A stretch of 64,000 nt of DNA from IMG/VR virus record IMGVR_UViG_3300030329_005371, positions 38,631 through 102,630 of that record; one strand, written 5' to 3'. The stretch is from a virus. The position numbers were made by a program, and so were the translations under genes. The notes below the pieces were generated by a model. The model was not told where the DNA came from and searched no databases. It saw only the letters and a list, made by a program, of their open reading frames with translations. Below are positions 45,301-53,968 of the stretch, piece after piece (the first letter of the stretch is position 1; every line of letters starts with the position of its first letter).

Positions 45301-48300
45301 AGTGGATCGACTCTTTGGATTTCGTTTCTGCTAGCGAGTTCGTATCATATATTAACGCCGCGCCGAGAGCGTTTGGTTGGGACTACTCGGGTGTTTTCGC
45401 CAACCGTCAAGTACAGAGAACTGATTTCGTAGGCTTAAATTTAAATACACTGGAAACTTGTAATACTGGTTCGGGTATTTTAGGAAAAATGATTTTGTCT
45501 GCCCTTCCTGGAGGGGAGGGCGGATTTCTTAATCATCCGGATTTAGCCTTCAGGAGCCTTAATAGGCACCCAGGCCAAATTGCTACTATAAATACGGCCG
45601 GCACAGCTAGTGCTTTAAATGCTATTCTTCTTAATCGCCAAAGTGTTTATGGATGGCCTACATGGCGCCAAATGCGCTGGGCAGATCATAAACTTCTGAG
45701 AACCTATAAGAAACATAATGCTGTTTATATGGAATCGATTACCGGCGCCGTAGCATCGACTACCAAGTTTATTATGCCTCCCGTATCTATGCGCGGCCGA
45801 CCACTTTATGTTTCTTTAGAGGTAGACGAGAATACACAGGTCTGGAAAGCTGATTATAGTAACAATTATGTCTATTTTAATAGATACGAGACAGACGATC
45901 AGTTCCCAGATTTTGGGCGAGATTACACTTCCACAACAGTGGGTGAACAGATTATTGATAACGCAGTCACTGAAGCTTTTGACAGTATCGATCTTAATTG
46001 GATTTTGTATACTGAGAATATCTTCCCTTCTCAGAGAAATGAATTTTTAAATCATTCTCGTAATAAAAAGATGTTCGATAATAGATTCTGGCGCGACAGT
46101 CAAAATGCGCGAGTAACACTAGGTACCACCATATCAAGTAGTCAAGATATTGTGCCGCTTCTCACTCAAAGTTGTTTTGTTTTGGACGCGCCGCTCGATT
46201 TCTTAACTCGTCGGATGGTGCCCCTTGTCTCTTATTCGCTCGCCTCGGGCCAACTCAGAGGACGCGAAGGCACCATTTTGCGGAATCGAAAGAGTCTCAT
46301 AGATCAAGCCACAGCTGGTGAGCTGCAGAACACATATTCTACTTATTTCACTAGCAGCAATATAGGACGCTTACGAGTTAGCAACTATCAAAAAGCCAAT
46401 GTTTTAACTCCTGGTCTTTTATATGCGCGCAAGCATACCATTTCTACACCCACCTCGGTTGTGTGCCCTGCTGGAATAGATATTCCCCAGTCTGGATCGG
46501 GCAAGATGCTTCCATTTGCTAGTACTAAGCAGATTCAAATCTTCGCCGGCGAGGCTCAATGGCAAGCTGGCTCTCAAGCTGGGTATATGTGGTATGATCT
46601 AGATGCGCCGCATAGAAATTACTTACAATTTATTCCCAAGCCGTCAAAACCATGGTTTAACAATTATGAAGAATTCAATTATTTATTAAACAAAGTTAGT
46701 AAAGCCAAAGAATTTGCGATTGTTCCAGAATATCGCATGAGCGTCCACATAGAAGATTATTCCCGTGCCGGCTGGTCTATGACAGATATCCAGAATAAAA
46801 AATATGATATGTTGGAATTTCCCGAAACAAGAGGCTGCGCAGAAACTCAACAGGCTAGCGAAGATGGATCTTTTGCTCCAGCTTGTCAGAATAGCCAGGA
46901 GACTTATTTTTACGTAGATTATTCGAATTCTGAGTTTCTACAAAATTATGGAGATCTTAAATGGGCAAGCGGCCTTGAGGCTAAACAAATTAAGATTGAA
47001 TGTAGCGCTTCAATTAGGTTTAATCCGTACAAAGGATTTTATCCAGTACAGAGAACAATTCAGCTTGCGCATAAGCTAAGAGAAGAATTAGGCCTTCAGA
47101 CAAGCTGGGATGCGGCAGGGGCCCCATATTATAATGATCCGCCTTGGTACATTGATGGTCTTGATAATAATTTTTCTGGCTCACTTACAAAGCCGTTATT
47201 TCAGCCTATGTTTGCGCCTGGAATTATGTTCAACACCATTAAGTCTGGCCTCGCCGTAGATTTTCCGGTAGTTGAAGATCCGCGCTTTGTACAGCGTACT
47301 CCATTTGGAGATTCTGCCGCCTTAAAAGAGAACAATTACGCCATTACTATTGATCCTACTACCATGAGGCTTCTAGGTATGCGTAGAAATGCGCTGTTTG
47401 ATAGAAGAATTCCTTTCGAAGCGATGATTAACCCCGATCTTGGTTTTATGGGATCGACAGCGCTTTATGTTGATCTGGATTCTCACCCTTCTTGTTCGAT
47501 TGACTTAACTAGTTCTGGTACTGGAGATCCTCTCACTGGGCGCCTTATTGACGCAGAGTGTGCCGAGACTAGTTATGGCTGGATGGCTGATAATTTCTTT
47601 GGCGAGGTTATGAATACATATTTGGCAGATGGTCAGCCTACACAGCTCAAGTCAGATGGTTGGCCGCGCGCAGGCCAGACTATCGAAGTAGGTACGTATA
47701 TGATGAGAATTAAATTACGCCGCAGTATGGAAGGAATAAAAAGCTATTCTAACGAACGTGGCTCAAAAGTATATTTAAATCCAGTTGGCACCTATGGTGG
47801 TCGTGGTCGTGGCCGCGGGCCCGGTGGAACTCCCTTTAATTTCTCGTCTCTTTCTCCATACGTACAAAACGGAGGTCGCAGAATCTTTAGTGGCACCCAG
47901 GGCAGTGGGCGCCCAGCAAACGCTAAAGGAAAAATGGGCTTTTCTACTAGCTCTATAGGATATCCTATCCCGCAAGATCCTTTTTCCTCGGCAAGCTCCT
48001 ATAGAGAAACGTTTACGATGTATAGTCGGCCTACTGCTTTCGGTCCTCCTTTGGCCGGCATGGGCGAGCAAAGCAAAACATCTGTGTCGAGATATATGAA
48101 TAATACTATTGTAGATAGCTTTTCTGGCCATAACCCTGCTTATACGCCCCCTTATTATGATGGCGAGTCGTGGTGTGATGTCGTATTTAGAGTGCCTGAG
48201 TCTATGAGCGATCATAAATATACCATGACAGATATTATAAATAATTGTAAATATAAGTATTGGCGTATTGATCCTGGTTATGCTACAGCTAGTTACCGTG

Positions 48301-49964
48301 TTTTAGACGTAATGACCGGCCGGTATATAGATCGCTCTGCTGGTACAACCTTGGTGTATGATGATTCCATTAGCCTAAGTTTATTAGGACTTACTCCTGC
48401 CCCTTACAGTGGAAACCGAATCAATGAACACTGTATGCAAATAAGCGCCAGCATACGTATCAATGATGTGGTAACGGCGCCAAAAGTTGAAATTGATACT
48501 GGCACAACTGGCACTGTCACCATAGTAGAGACTGATAGTTGGGTAATTCGTCCGCGCATGGAAACCCCAATGATGAACTTTAATGATAAACAGTTACAAA
48601 GACCTCTTACTAGTTCTGAATTGGCAATACCGCAAGGCTATGGAGCCGCATCAGTACCCCGAGGCATGTGGCATCAGTTTGGCGTTTTAGAGCGAGATCC
48701 TACCAAAGGAATTTTCCTAGAAGTTGAGGATATGCCTCTAGATTGGTTAAATAATCACTATGATGTGTATATTAATAATTCTGTCTATAACGACTACAAC
48801 GCTAAACAAAGCGGCTCTAACGTTATACTTTCCACAAAATCGCTAATAGATTTGGTTGGCTTCGATTCGGATAACAGGAGCGCCAAGCTTGGAAAGCTTA
48901 AAACGTCCCTAACGATTAATGAAGCTGTGGTGGCGATTCCGTATATTGTAGAGGGCGCCGAATCTTCTGATGGATTTGAGGCCGCCACGGCCGCCACCAT
49001 GACCTCTCCAGAAAATATGGAGAGAAAGAAATTTATAAGTATTCCTGAAAGCAGAATAGAAGCAGCTGTTCTTGAGGGTACGACCGCATCCGACTCGCTG
49101 GATGCCGCTGGTGAATCCATCAGGCGCCAAATCGAGCTAATGAGAAAGTATATCTTCCCCCCCAACCTAGATTGGGTTAACTTCCCAGCTGAATCAGAAA
49201 CTGGAGGTATTCCTTCATGGTATCAATCATTAAGGCCCGATTGGCTGGAATCGGATTGTCCAGATAGTGTTACTGATGAAGCCGCAGCTGAGCCTTTTGT
49301 CGCCTATATATTTGAATTTTCATATGATTTTAGTGAAGATGATTTGTCTTATATGTGGCAAAATCTCGCACCACCTGAGTATAAAAAGATAACTCTTCAA
49401 AATACCGCTGTTGCTCATGAGTTAATAGATTCCGAACTTCTATCTGAAACTAACTTGGCAGATAACGAGAGCCTTAGATGGATGGTATTTAAGGTGAAGC
49501 AGAGATCTCAAGTAAATTATTATGACCACTATAAGGAAATAGGCACCTATAGTGCCTATACTGAGCAATGTATTCGCGATGCTAGAAAGTTTGGATATAA
49601 TTGGCCGTATGATTATTTATCATTTGTAGAGAAGATCAAGATAGATGTGAAATTGGCTATGGAATCTCCTTTTGTTGATGGAGAGTCGCCAATGATGGGC
49701 GCTGACGATGAGAGCGGATTGAGTAGCGCCGGTCCCGCTGCCGGCTCAGAATTGAGCAGGCCATCCGATGCCCCATCGATGCTTTCTCACTTTGAGGCCA
49801 ACTCTGCTCTTGCGTTTTCGGTAACTCATATACAGACATTTACTGAGGATGACGAGTCGGAGAACGGCATGTCTGTTTTTACTGACGTAGATTTTTCACA
49901 GGCTGTGAATTCGCCTACTTTAAATCAGTCTATGTGGGATGCTCTTAGAGATGAGTATGGTTGA
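39354..49964 (+). CDS. Giant virion protein of 3536 residues with LamG-like domains
   Basis: One reading frame fills 10.6 kb. A LamG/concanavalin-like jelly roll lies at about 199-400 (A-E-F-W-L, W-G-H-Y-A-F-T-F, L-D-E-F-R-F-W, Y-K-F-N-E-G). A second lectin-like stretch lies at about 687-885 (A-T-I-E-A-D-I-M-F, K-R-L-Y-V-G-A-H-R, V-K-Y-W-T-K-Y-L). A helical segment with W-F-D-D-A-I-S-M-I-I-Q-Q-L follows. The insert shared with the previous gene is at about 1739-1889. A short G-R-G-R-G-R-G-P-G-G run lies near 2816. Large size, Ser/Gly/Asn richness and lectin folds suggest a long tail appendage or receptor-binding fibre, and a possible target for the glycan enzymes. Confidence 0.68.
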   Translation: MSIKKLFDSANPSIIFEDYKNEKEMFEFVESRDNARQINIKNETFVPHLDYSQPVNFIRYGSAYYFYQGALKKISDYYPYDGSSAEKVKFYNSLFEGEKYVFDKRYPTTTGYVIMSVDGWGSRSGAQVNGYGMPATPEYITFKGGPLTASGTSMVSRGPDPDTNKVNYSNIYDENIYETAGLPDDYGKGTRLSNLRSNFDDGVTAEFWLKKTSFDLTKTGKEVVADIWNNYSLSTGKYGRITLELTGGFSGNTPFMFTVQSGTTSVALQRMRIGNNITPASLKNWGHYAFTFQNSGSSFVVKLYENGVLNDINIYNGNISELNSKGMMGRLGGLMRPPSGSAIGAGAGKLSASLDEFRFWKVARNSQQISRNWFAPVNGGTNTDISNTTLGVYYKFNEGIVGSSSIDSMVLDYSGRLSNGVWTGYSATSRNTGSAIVSASAARTEAADPIIRVEHPKFIALSSSLLATGSYYDLNNNSSFMSYVPSWIIEEHEALGNPNIKIISHILGSYFDKLYFLIKEVPKIRESDYITSSVAPVPFARHLPQSLGLYTPNTFIDADIVEKLLNRDATRFFEGDLVEAKNEIYVNLYNNLAEIFKSKGTGRAIRNVLRCFNLDDSLLQFRQYSTGETYSLANNLRQKQYQKTFLNNDHRNNLAGVVYQCTASSNSDSRGYISGSYESSIAGAENPYGATIEADIMFPTYNLLSNTFRRQHDLSKMSLFGMYTANTGSARALAGANTAFVSSSDYSNFQVYAQRPTPRSKDVQFILSSSRSPYPIPLLTSSVFFNVYDNNLWNLSVRLRPQGYPMAAVVSGSIGYGYDVVFRGTNYILDTELESFEVSSSISHEAGTRFLQSAKRLYVGAHRDNLTGTISQSCDVTFSSVKYWTKYLDNYSLRQHSRNSHNSGISGSYRNISPLDPNNKNKDLLNLNTLALEWNFTALSKSTTHGKFFVEDYSSGSATMRNNYGWLGKVSGYQHTGRGFSYATSSTDIASIKSLNVYEFIDPEQVVSDEMIRIVSGDEEVFDLTHTVPDYLFTLEKSMYGAVSAEMLNFFAGVIDFNSLIGDPVNRYRERYKDLEKLREIFFRRVTKVTDVEKFLNYYKWFDDAISMIIQQLVPGSSPYVENILNMIEPHVLERSKYQTKFPTLEFKEPEIEFAPFKGIWEKTYSWKFGHSPLPSSPRDTEENILYWKNRAQRWKTELKKATNGPPDAIVNEQREKVRKAVVTNPHVSSSIPKVRTRGGMSYQAPRYPRRNFQKPYRLGIQTPGSASVLYGGVNFEASKNIHFTYNALTPAGPVNTDSGVFVPENVLMSFMSSLTKIPPSKDPKPAWVKTKRYSKVLHGRDYESGLGYKNVKSSIAFPFNLYDSSDVVKAGYQAQIRKVLSGGITITNLHNDVYGPYILERPMQGPFTEYAVGGHQSRHITINKGADTWKTRPEAWKLLLACCTDLSRSIEDSGAIGLVGADYPYPGSNGGAEGDIRPYPQTASQKAVYYRDFVSKRPVNIRNIHHTTGSTILGNYNNNYDFLNTVGAYSNPRQFVEKQPQLPNIIFENSGSNFGRLGSTRTLVDRGPTSVRNLLNIRRSEPFKNVRYSHFNFLSSSKLPARINGRGYPGEYSVGYLTGSKNKSVIRGRFAAPGGIEIATPGYNDFRSDSYSVYNSVNNRNLMVKRPFQAFPQNKSFISAEITGAGPAGISVFDIHGKDYGLYAHLTRHSAKFGRSSVWITGSHTGSVEPFPGALATGGSLTTPGTIANGTQITITVPVSAGGAGKAVTIEFTTSDSTGAGAAGANKIGIGTPAIFTTYRNAEYARALRDAINGAENSLVTYATSGEGIKGIGVKGVSASPKGDLYGFTNVAVRALYAGTAGNSITMANVAGTSLVTVGTFTSGQNKKKGLLTYGGPGKTYNQLPSFHKVNRNNLTVLKQSHAAAGLAQYSPSSVYDNWYITHQIPRSTLQYAWITASCQYRRDGAYGMVSSDFLTKDSTGKWIDSLDFVSASEFVSYINAAPRAFGWDYSGVFANRQVQRTDFVGLNLNTLETCNTGSGILGKMILSALPGGEGGFLNHPDLAFRSLNRHPGQIATINTAGTASALNAILLNRQSVYGWPTWRQMRWADHKLLRTYKKHNAVYMESITGAVASTTKFIMPPVSMRGRPLYVSLEVDENTQVWKADYSNNYVYFNRYETDDQFPDFGRDYTSTTVGEQIIDNAVTEAFDSIDLNWILYTENIFPSQRNEFLNHSRNKKMFDNRFWRDSQNARVTLGTTISSSQDIVPLLTQSCFVLDAPLDFLTRRMVPLVSYSLASGQLRGREGTILRNRKSLIDQATAGELQNTYSTYFTSSNIGRLRVSNYQKANVLTPGLLYARKHTISTPTSVVCPAGIDIPQSGSGKMLPFASTKQIQIFAGEAQWQAGSQAGYMWYDLDAPHRNYLQFIPKPSKPWFNNYEEFNYLLNKVSKAKEFAIVPEYRMSVHIEDYSRAGWSMTDIQNKKYDMLEFPETRGCAETQQASEDGSFAPACQNSQETYFYVDYSNSEFLQNYGDLKWASGLEAKQIKIECSASIRFNPYKGFYPVQRTIQLAHKLREELGLQTSWDAAGAPYYNDPPWYIDGLDNNFSGSLTKPLFQPMFAPGIMFNTIKSGLAVDFPVVEDPRFVQRTPFGDSAALKENNYAITIDPTTMRLLGMRRNALFDRRIPFEAMINPDLGFMGSTALYVDLDSHPSCSIDLTSSGTGDPLTGRLIDAECAETSYGWMADNFFGEVMNTYLADGQPTQLKSDGWPRAGQTIEVGTYMMRIKLRRSMEGIKSYSNERGSKVYLNPVGTYGGRGRGRGPGGTPFNFSSLSPYVQNGGRRIFSGTQGSGRPANAKGKMGFSTSSIGYPIPQDPFSSASSYRETFTMYSRPTAFGPPLAGMGEQSKTSVSRYMNNTIVDSFSGHNPAYTPPYYDGESWCDVVFRVPESMSDHKYTMTDIINNCKYKYWRIDPGYATASYRVLDVMTGRYIDRSAGTTLVYDDSISLSLLGLTPAPYSGNRINEHCMQISASIRINDVVTAPKVEIDTGTTGTVTIVETDSWVIRPRMETPMMNFNDKQLQRPLTSSELAIPQGYGAASVPRGMWHQFGVLERDPTKGIFLEVEDMPLDWLNNHYDVYINNSVYNDYNAKQSGSNVILSTKSLIDLVGFDSDNRSAKLGKLKTSLTINEAVVAIPYIVEGAESSDGFEAATAATMTSPENMERKKFISIPESRIEAAVLEGTTASDSLDAAGESIRRQIELMRKYIFPPNLDWVNFPAESETGGIPSWYQSLRPDWLESDCPDSVTDEAAAEPFVAYIFEFSYDFSEDDLSYMWQNLAPPEYKKITLQNTAVAHELIDSELLSETNLADNESLRWMVFKVKQRSQVNYYDHYKEIGTYSAYTEQCIRDARKFGYNWPYDYLSFVEKIKIDVKLAMESPFVDGESPMMGADDESGLSSAGPAAGSELSRPSDAPSMLSHFEANSALAFSVTHIQTFTEDDESENGMSVFTDVDFSQAVNSPTLNQSMWDALRDEYG
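44570..45020 (+). other. Inserted beta-domain, second copy
   Basis: Encodes about 150 residues with I-T-I-T-V-P and V-T-I-E-F strands, a Y-A-R-A-L-R-D-A-I-N helix, an L-Y-G-F-T-N-V-A-V-R-A-L strand and A-G-T-A-G-N-S-I-T-M near the end. This order fits a known kind of small domain recurring in phage structural proteins and matches the copy at 37819-38205. The coding DNA is locally richer in G and C than its surroundings, with several GGCGCC palindromes, which is consistent with separate acquisition. Confidence 0.45.
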
Positions 49965-50011
49965 TGGTGAATATTTCCCTTATATGGATAGTTATTGTTA
50001 GAGAATAAAAG

Positions 50012-51052
50012 ATGAAATTTTTAAACAAAAAAGAACAAGTAATGGACTTTAAGTTAACGTCTTATGGTCACTATTTGCTTTCTATGGGCAGATTTAAGCC
50101 AGCTTATTATGCTTTTTATGATGATAATGTGCTATATGATGGCGCTTATGCGAACATAAGCGAGTCCGCGAATCAAATTCATGATCGCATTAAGCACGAA
50201 ACACAATATTTAGAAACACAAGTTCTTTTCCAAGAAGTAGATACCCCGGCCGAAATTATTGATGAAGGATCAATGTCTTATTATTTAACAGACATAAGCC
50301 CCATCATGAGAGAGCCTCGAAAAGATACCTTTAGATTTGAAGCCATGATAGGTGACGCATTTTTAGAGGGAAGCAACAACATAGCCCCAGCCTGGAAGAT
50401 AGTAACACTTCAAGGGCATATAAAAGACAACACGCTTCAGGATAAGGTAAACAATTTTGATATCCCACAGCTTAATATCACTCTTAACTACTATAAAAGG
50501 CTTATTGATCCAGATTATATGACGACACTACCCACGGACTCAGTGCGAAATGCCGGCATGACTACGCCGCCTTTTGCCGATGGAAAAGCAATACAATTAG
50601 TGGTAGATGACCTGTTGTTATATGCGGAAGAAGTAAATACTGAATTGCTACATGAGAATTTTGATATTGAGGTGTTTGAAATAGTTACCGGCGCTTATGG
50701 TAAATTATGTGCCACGTGCCCTCGTCAAGATAAATTTAAAAGAAAGTACTTTCTTGAGAATTTATTTAAATTAGATGGAGAGGCGATTACTGAGGAGTAC
50801 TTAAGAAAAGTTTCTCTCAATCCCAAGCAACTTTATTTAGAAAGTGCTTTAGTGTCTTCAAGTGTTGCTTACTATTTTGATATTTTTAAAGACGGCCAGA
50901 TATCACCAGAAGATGCCTGTAAAGGATCAGAGGTATTTAATAGGCAATCTCTGTATATCGACTTAGACTTCGACTGCGATATCGAGAGCCCAACGGATTC
51001 TCAATATTATGACATTTACGGCGTAGTAACGGAGCCTGAAATATGTCAGTAA
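50012..51052 (+). CDS. Virion protein with a diverged LTxxG N-terminal domain
   Basis: A 346-residue protein. Its start, V-M-D-F-K-L-T-S-Y-G-H-Y-L-L-S-M-G-R-F then A-F-Y-D-D-N-V-L-Y-D, follows the same pattern as the proteins at 58290 and 59357 (D-A-V-L-T-D-V-G-R-x2-x-x-x-G-x-F then L-G-D-D-E-x-x-Y). The remainder is unrelated and unassigned, with paired cysteines (C-A-T-C-P) near 230. The 47-base gap upstream shows no clear promoter. Probably part of the tail or its appendages, using the shared N-terminal piece for attachment. Confidence 0.6.
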   Translation: MKFLNKKEQVMDFKLTSYGHYLLSMGRFKPAYYAFYDDNVLYDGAYANISESANQIHDRIKHETQYLETQVLFQEVDTPAEIIDEGSMSYYLTDISPIMREPRKDTFRFEAMIGDAFLEGSNNIAPAWKIVTLQGHIKDNTLQDKVNNFDIPQLNITLNYYKRLIDPDYMTTLPTDSVRNAGMTTPPFADGKAIQLVVDDLLLYAEEVNTELLHENFDIEVFEIVTGAYGKLCATCPRQDKFKRKYFLENLFKLDGEAITEEYLRKVSLNPKQLYLESALVSSSVAYYFDIFKDGQISPEDACKGSEVFNRQSLYIDLDFDCDIESPTDSQYYDIYGVVTEPEICQ

Positions 51053-53940
51053 ATATTGGTAACAATGTAATCAATGTAGCTGGGAGAATGTTGCCCATTC
51101 CATACGTAGAGCGCGCCGTCGTTCGCGATGATGTGATAGATATCAAGTTAGCTTTGTATGTTCCTTATTCGGAGGGTCAGGTTTTGGGCGATGTAACCGG
51201 CTCCTTAAAGAAGCTTAAATATTATGTAGGGCAGGTTTTTGATGGTGACGCTAGTGGTTCGTTGGATACCGATAGCGACGGTAGTCTTGACTATGATTAT
51301 ACTGAGGCAAACATCTTTGGAGGCAGAACTCGGCGTTTTGATGCCATAGTTTCAGATAAAGGCGCCTTAGATTATCTTATTGACGTGACAAAGCCTCATC
51401 ACTACACGGACCTGTTTATCCATTCAGATTCCCTTTCGTCGTCACTCGGCGCCACTGGATACTCTTCGGGAGATTTGGTAATTTATCGGATAGATGGACA
51501 CAAACAACTCTCAGCGTTAAATTTCGAAGATTTTACTTTAGTAGATGACGCGGAAGACGAGGATGAATCCAACATGCCGACCATGATAGCTCATTATACT
51601 GCGGATATCACATTAAGTGCTGTTGGTTCAGCCGCATATTTTGCTAATGGAGTTTACTCTGGTTCGGTGAATGTGGATTATGATTTGTCTCTGATAGCCT
51701 TTTCGTCTTTATTGGACTTTTCCACAGTGGGCGATGGCTCCGGAGAAACACCAGAGGCCCTCGAAAAAGCTATTGAAGATCCTCGCTATGCTACTTTATA
51801 TAGTGCTCTATGTTCTCAAGTATCTCACGAGAAAGTTTTTAGAAATGGATATATTGTGCTCGATCCTACTGCGGTATATTATCTTAACACAGGAAAGGTT
51901 TATAATGGAAACCCAATACAAACTATAGACGGATCTTTTCACGTATCAACCCCTAAAATAAATCGCGGAACCATGGTGGAGCAGTTTGAAACACTATATA
52001 CCAATCCGTCGACGGACACTCAAACCCCGGGCTTAGCAGAAATGGTTAGCGGCTTTAAATACATTATAAACACATATGGCCAGACTGAAGAGCTATTGCC
52101 TAGATTAAACTTGTTTAAAAAGTCCTTTATTGATAAATCTCCTGGCACCACCACTGGACAATGGTATAACTTATTCGAACGTTCGCTAATGACGGTTAAC
52201 CGTATGGCGTTTGAAAACCCATCCGTCCGTCGCGAATTGGTTACTACGCCTGTAGTGGTAGATTCGAGAACCAAGATTTCTGATACTTATAGTCCTCCTG
52301 CGGATCTTTCCGGAGAATATGATTTAGATACTGATTATGTATACGGATCCAGCAATAGCGTGATCATGACTCGTAATGCGTATTTTGAAGGCGAACCCCC
52401 GGAAGATAAATATGATAATGATTTTGTATTGGTGGAAGGTGGGTTTTTCTTCTTTGATTATGAAAAAGCACTCAAGACACAAAGTGCGATATCTAAGCTG
52501 ATGGATGTTAATAGAATTGAAGCATATTTTGGTAAGTCCGCCACAAATCAATATTTTAATTTAAAAGAGGCGGGATACCTACGACGAGGAGAAACAGATG
52601 GACTCATTCTCCCTATATATGCTTCCAGAGCTTACTTTCGTGCTAATGATGGAGGAGTAGGTCCTCCTACCACATCTTATCCTTATTTAGAATATTTTAC
52701 CACTTGGGGGTGGACTGAATCGGACGAAGACGGCGGCGCCGGCTATATCAAATACCGAACCTCGTTCGATCCATCAGGTAGTAGTAAGACTTTATATCCA
52801 GAGATAATGCTTAGAAATTTAGTAGTTCCCGGCGCCGATAGTCTTAATGATTATCGAATGATGTCTTTCCAATTTCAAAGTATTTTTGATAGCGAAGGTA
52901 GTTATTATGATTCTCCACGAAACAACGATACGATAGAATTTCAAACAGTTGTATATGATCACACCCGGGCCCTGGTAATGGCCATCACAAGTTCGTTGGC
53001 TGCGTTTTTGACAGAAACAGACACTACGGCCTATAGCCGTCACACCGGCAGTTTGAAAGACTATGTTCAATATGCTGAGCAGTTTTGTAGTTATAACGAT
53101 TTAGATGGAGTTTTTAACCAATTTTTTGTAGATGAGATGAATGCGACTTATGTTGCTAATCCTTCATCCGCGCCATGGTTCCGCGCTCCCGCGATGTTTA
53201 ACATATATAGAGATTTAATGTATGATACATTTGGAGGAGACACTTCCAAGATAACTGATGAGACCATAATTATAAGTCAAAAGATCTCGCCTTCTACCGG
53301 AAACTTAGAAGATTTGCAATCTTTCTACGTTGATTTTCAAAATTTAGTAGAAGCAGTTACAGATGGTATTGATTTAAGTTCTGTTAGTGATGAAATTAGA
53401 CTTGAATTTGGATTTACTAACGAAATTGATGTAATGGATTATGGATATCCTGATTTCGCTGCCATGGCCGATAGCGAAACCTACACGGCATGGGATTGGG
53501 AATATACCAAAGATATGTATGTTGATTTCTCGGCAGCCGGCGAGGAGGCCTGGGAGGCTGCCGATTATCAGACGCTATATGACAATGCCGGCTCAATAAT
53601 GACTGAATTTGCGCTACCAATGGATGCTGTTTATTCGGAATTGTTAAGTGAAATTAATACATTTGCCGACACCCAAGACAGTTGGGTTTTCCTGTATGGA
53701 TACGAAATTGGTGATGCTGTGACAATGTATTATACTGTTACTATAGATGGAACTGTGGCATCATCTACGGATATATCCACAATCCAGGCATATGCCGAGG
53801 ATGGATCTATGGTAGACAATACTTATTACAAAGTTCAACTATACGCATACCCCAATGCCGTCGATGGCAAAGGCGTCTACCAGAGGCTCAAGATCACCCA
53901 ATATGTTGGCACTAGTCGCGACGAAGCCGCTGGTTTTTAG
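51043..53940 (+). CDS. Large virion protein, unknown
   Basis: A 965-residue protein with acidic, Asp/Ser/Tyr-rich composition and no domain I can name. Stretches such as D-G-D-A-S-G-S-L-D-T-D-S-D-G-S-L-D-Y-D resemble calcium-binding loops but lack a clear repeat. The C-terminal 300 residues are strand-rich with many aromatic residues. It overlaps the preceding gene by ten bases. Place among appendage genes and low basic content favour an outer structural protein. Function unknown. Confidence 0.6.
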   Translation: MSVNIGNNVINVAGRMLPIPYVERAVVRDDVIDIKLALYVPYSEGQVLGDVTGSLKKLKYYVGQVFDGDASGSLDTDSDGSLDYDYTEANIFGGRTRRFDAIVSDKGALDYLIDVTKPHHYTDLFIHSDSLSSSLGATGYSSGDLVIYRIDGHKQLSALNFEDFTLVDDAEDEDESNMPTMIAHYTADITLSAVGSAAYFANGVYSGSVNVDYDLSLIAFSSLLDFSTVGDGSGETPEALEKAIEDPRYATLYSALCSQVSHEKVFRNGYIVLDPTAVYYLNTGKVYNGNPIQTIDGSFHVSTPKINRGTMVEQFETLYTNPSTDTQTPGLAEMVSGFKYIINTYGQTEELLPRLNLFKKSFIDKSPGTTTGQWYNLFERSLMTVNRMAFENPSVRRELVTTPVVVDSRTKISDTYSPPADLSGEYDLDTDYVYGSSNSVIMTRNAYFEGEPPEDKYDNDFVLVEGGFFFFDYEKALKTQSAISKLMDVNRIEAYFGKSATNQYFNLKEAGYLRRGETDGLILPIYASRAYFRANDGGVGPPTTSYPYLEYFTTWGWTESDEDGGAGYIKYRTSFDPSGSSKTLYPEIMLRNLVVPGADSLNDYRMMSFQFQSIFDSEGSYYDSPRNNDTIEFQTVVYDHTRALVMAITSSLAAFLTETDTTAYSRHTGSLKDYVQYAEQFCSYNDLDGVFNQFFVDEMNATYVANPSSAPWFRAPAMFNIYRDLMYDTFGGDTSKITDETIIISQKISPSTGNLEDLQSFYVDFQNLVEAVTDGIDLSSVSDEIRLEFGFTNEIDVMDYGYPDFAAMADSETYTAWDWEYTKDMYVDFSAAGEEAWEAADYQTLYDNAGSIMTEFALPMDAVYSELLSEINTFADTQDSWVFLYGYEIGDAVTMYYTVTIDGTVASSTDISTIQAYAEDGSMVDNTYYKVQLYAYPNAVDGKGVYQRLKITQYVGTSRDEAAGF

Positions 53941-53968
53941 GCACCTATTTATATAAAGGAGAGTTAAA

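Noticed and set aside
47775-48215. A 146-codon, Arg/His-rich minus-strand reading frame
   Set aside because: Antisense to the Gly/Ser-rich part of the 3536-residue gene, which explains its odd composition.
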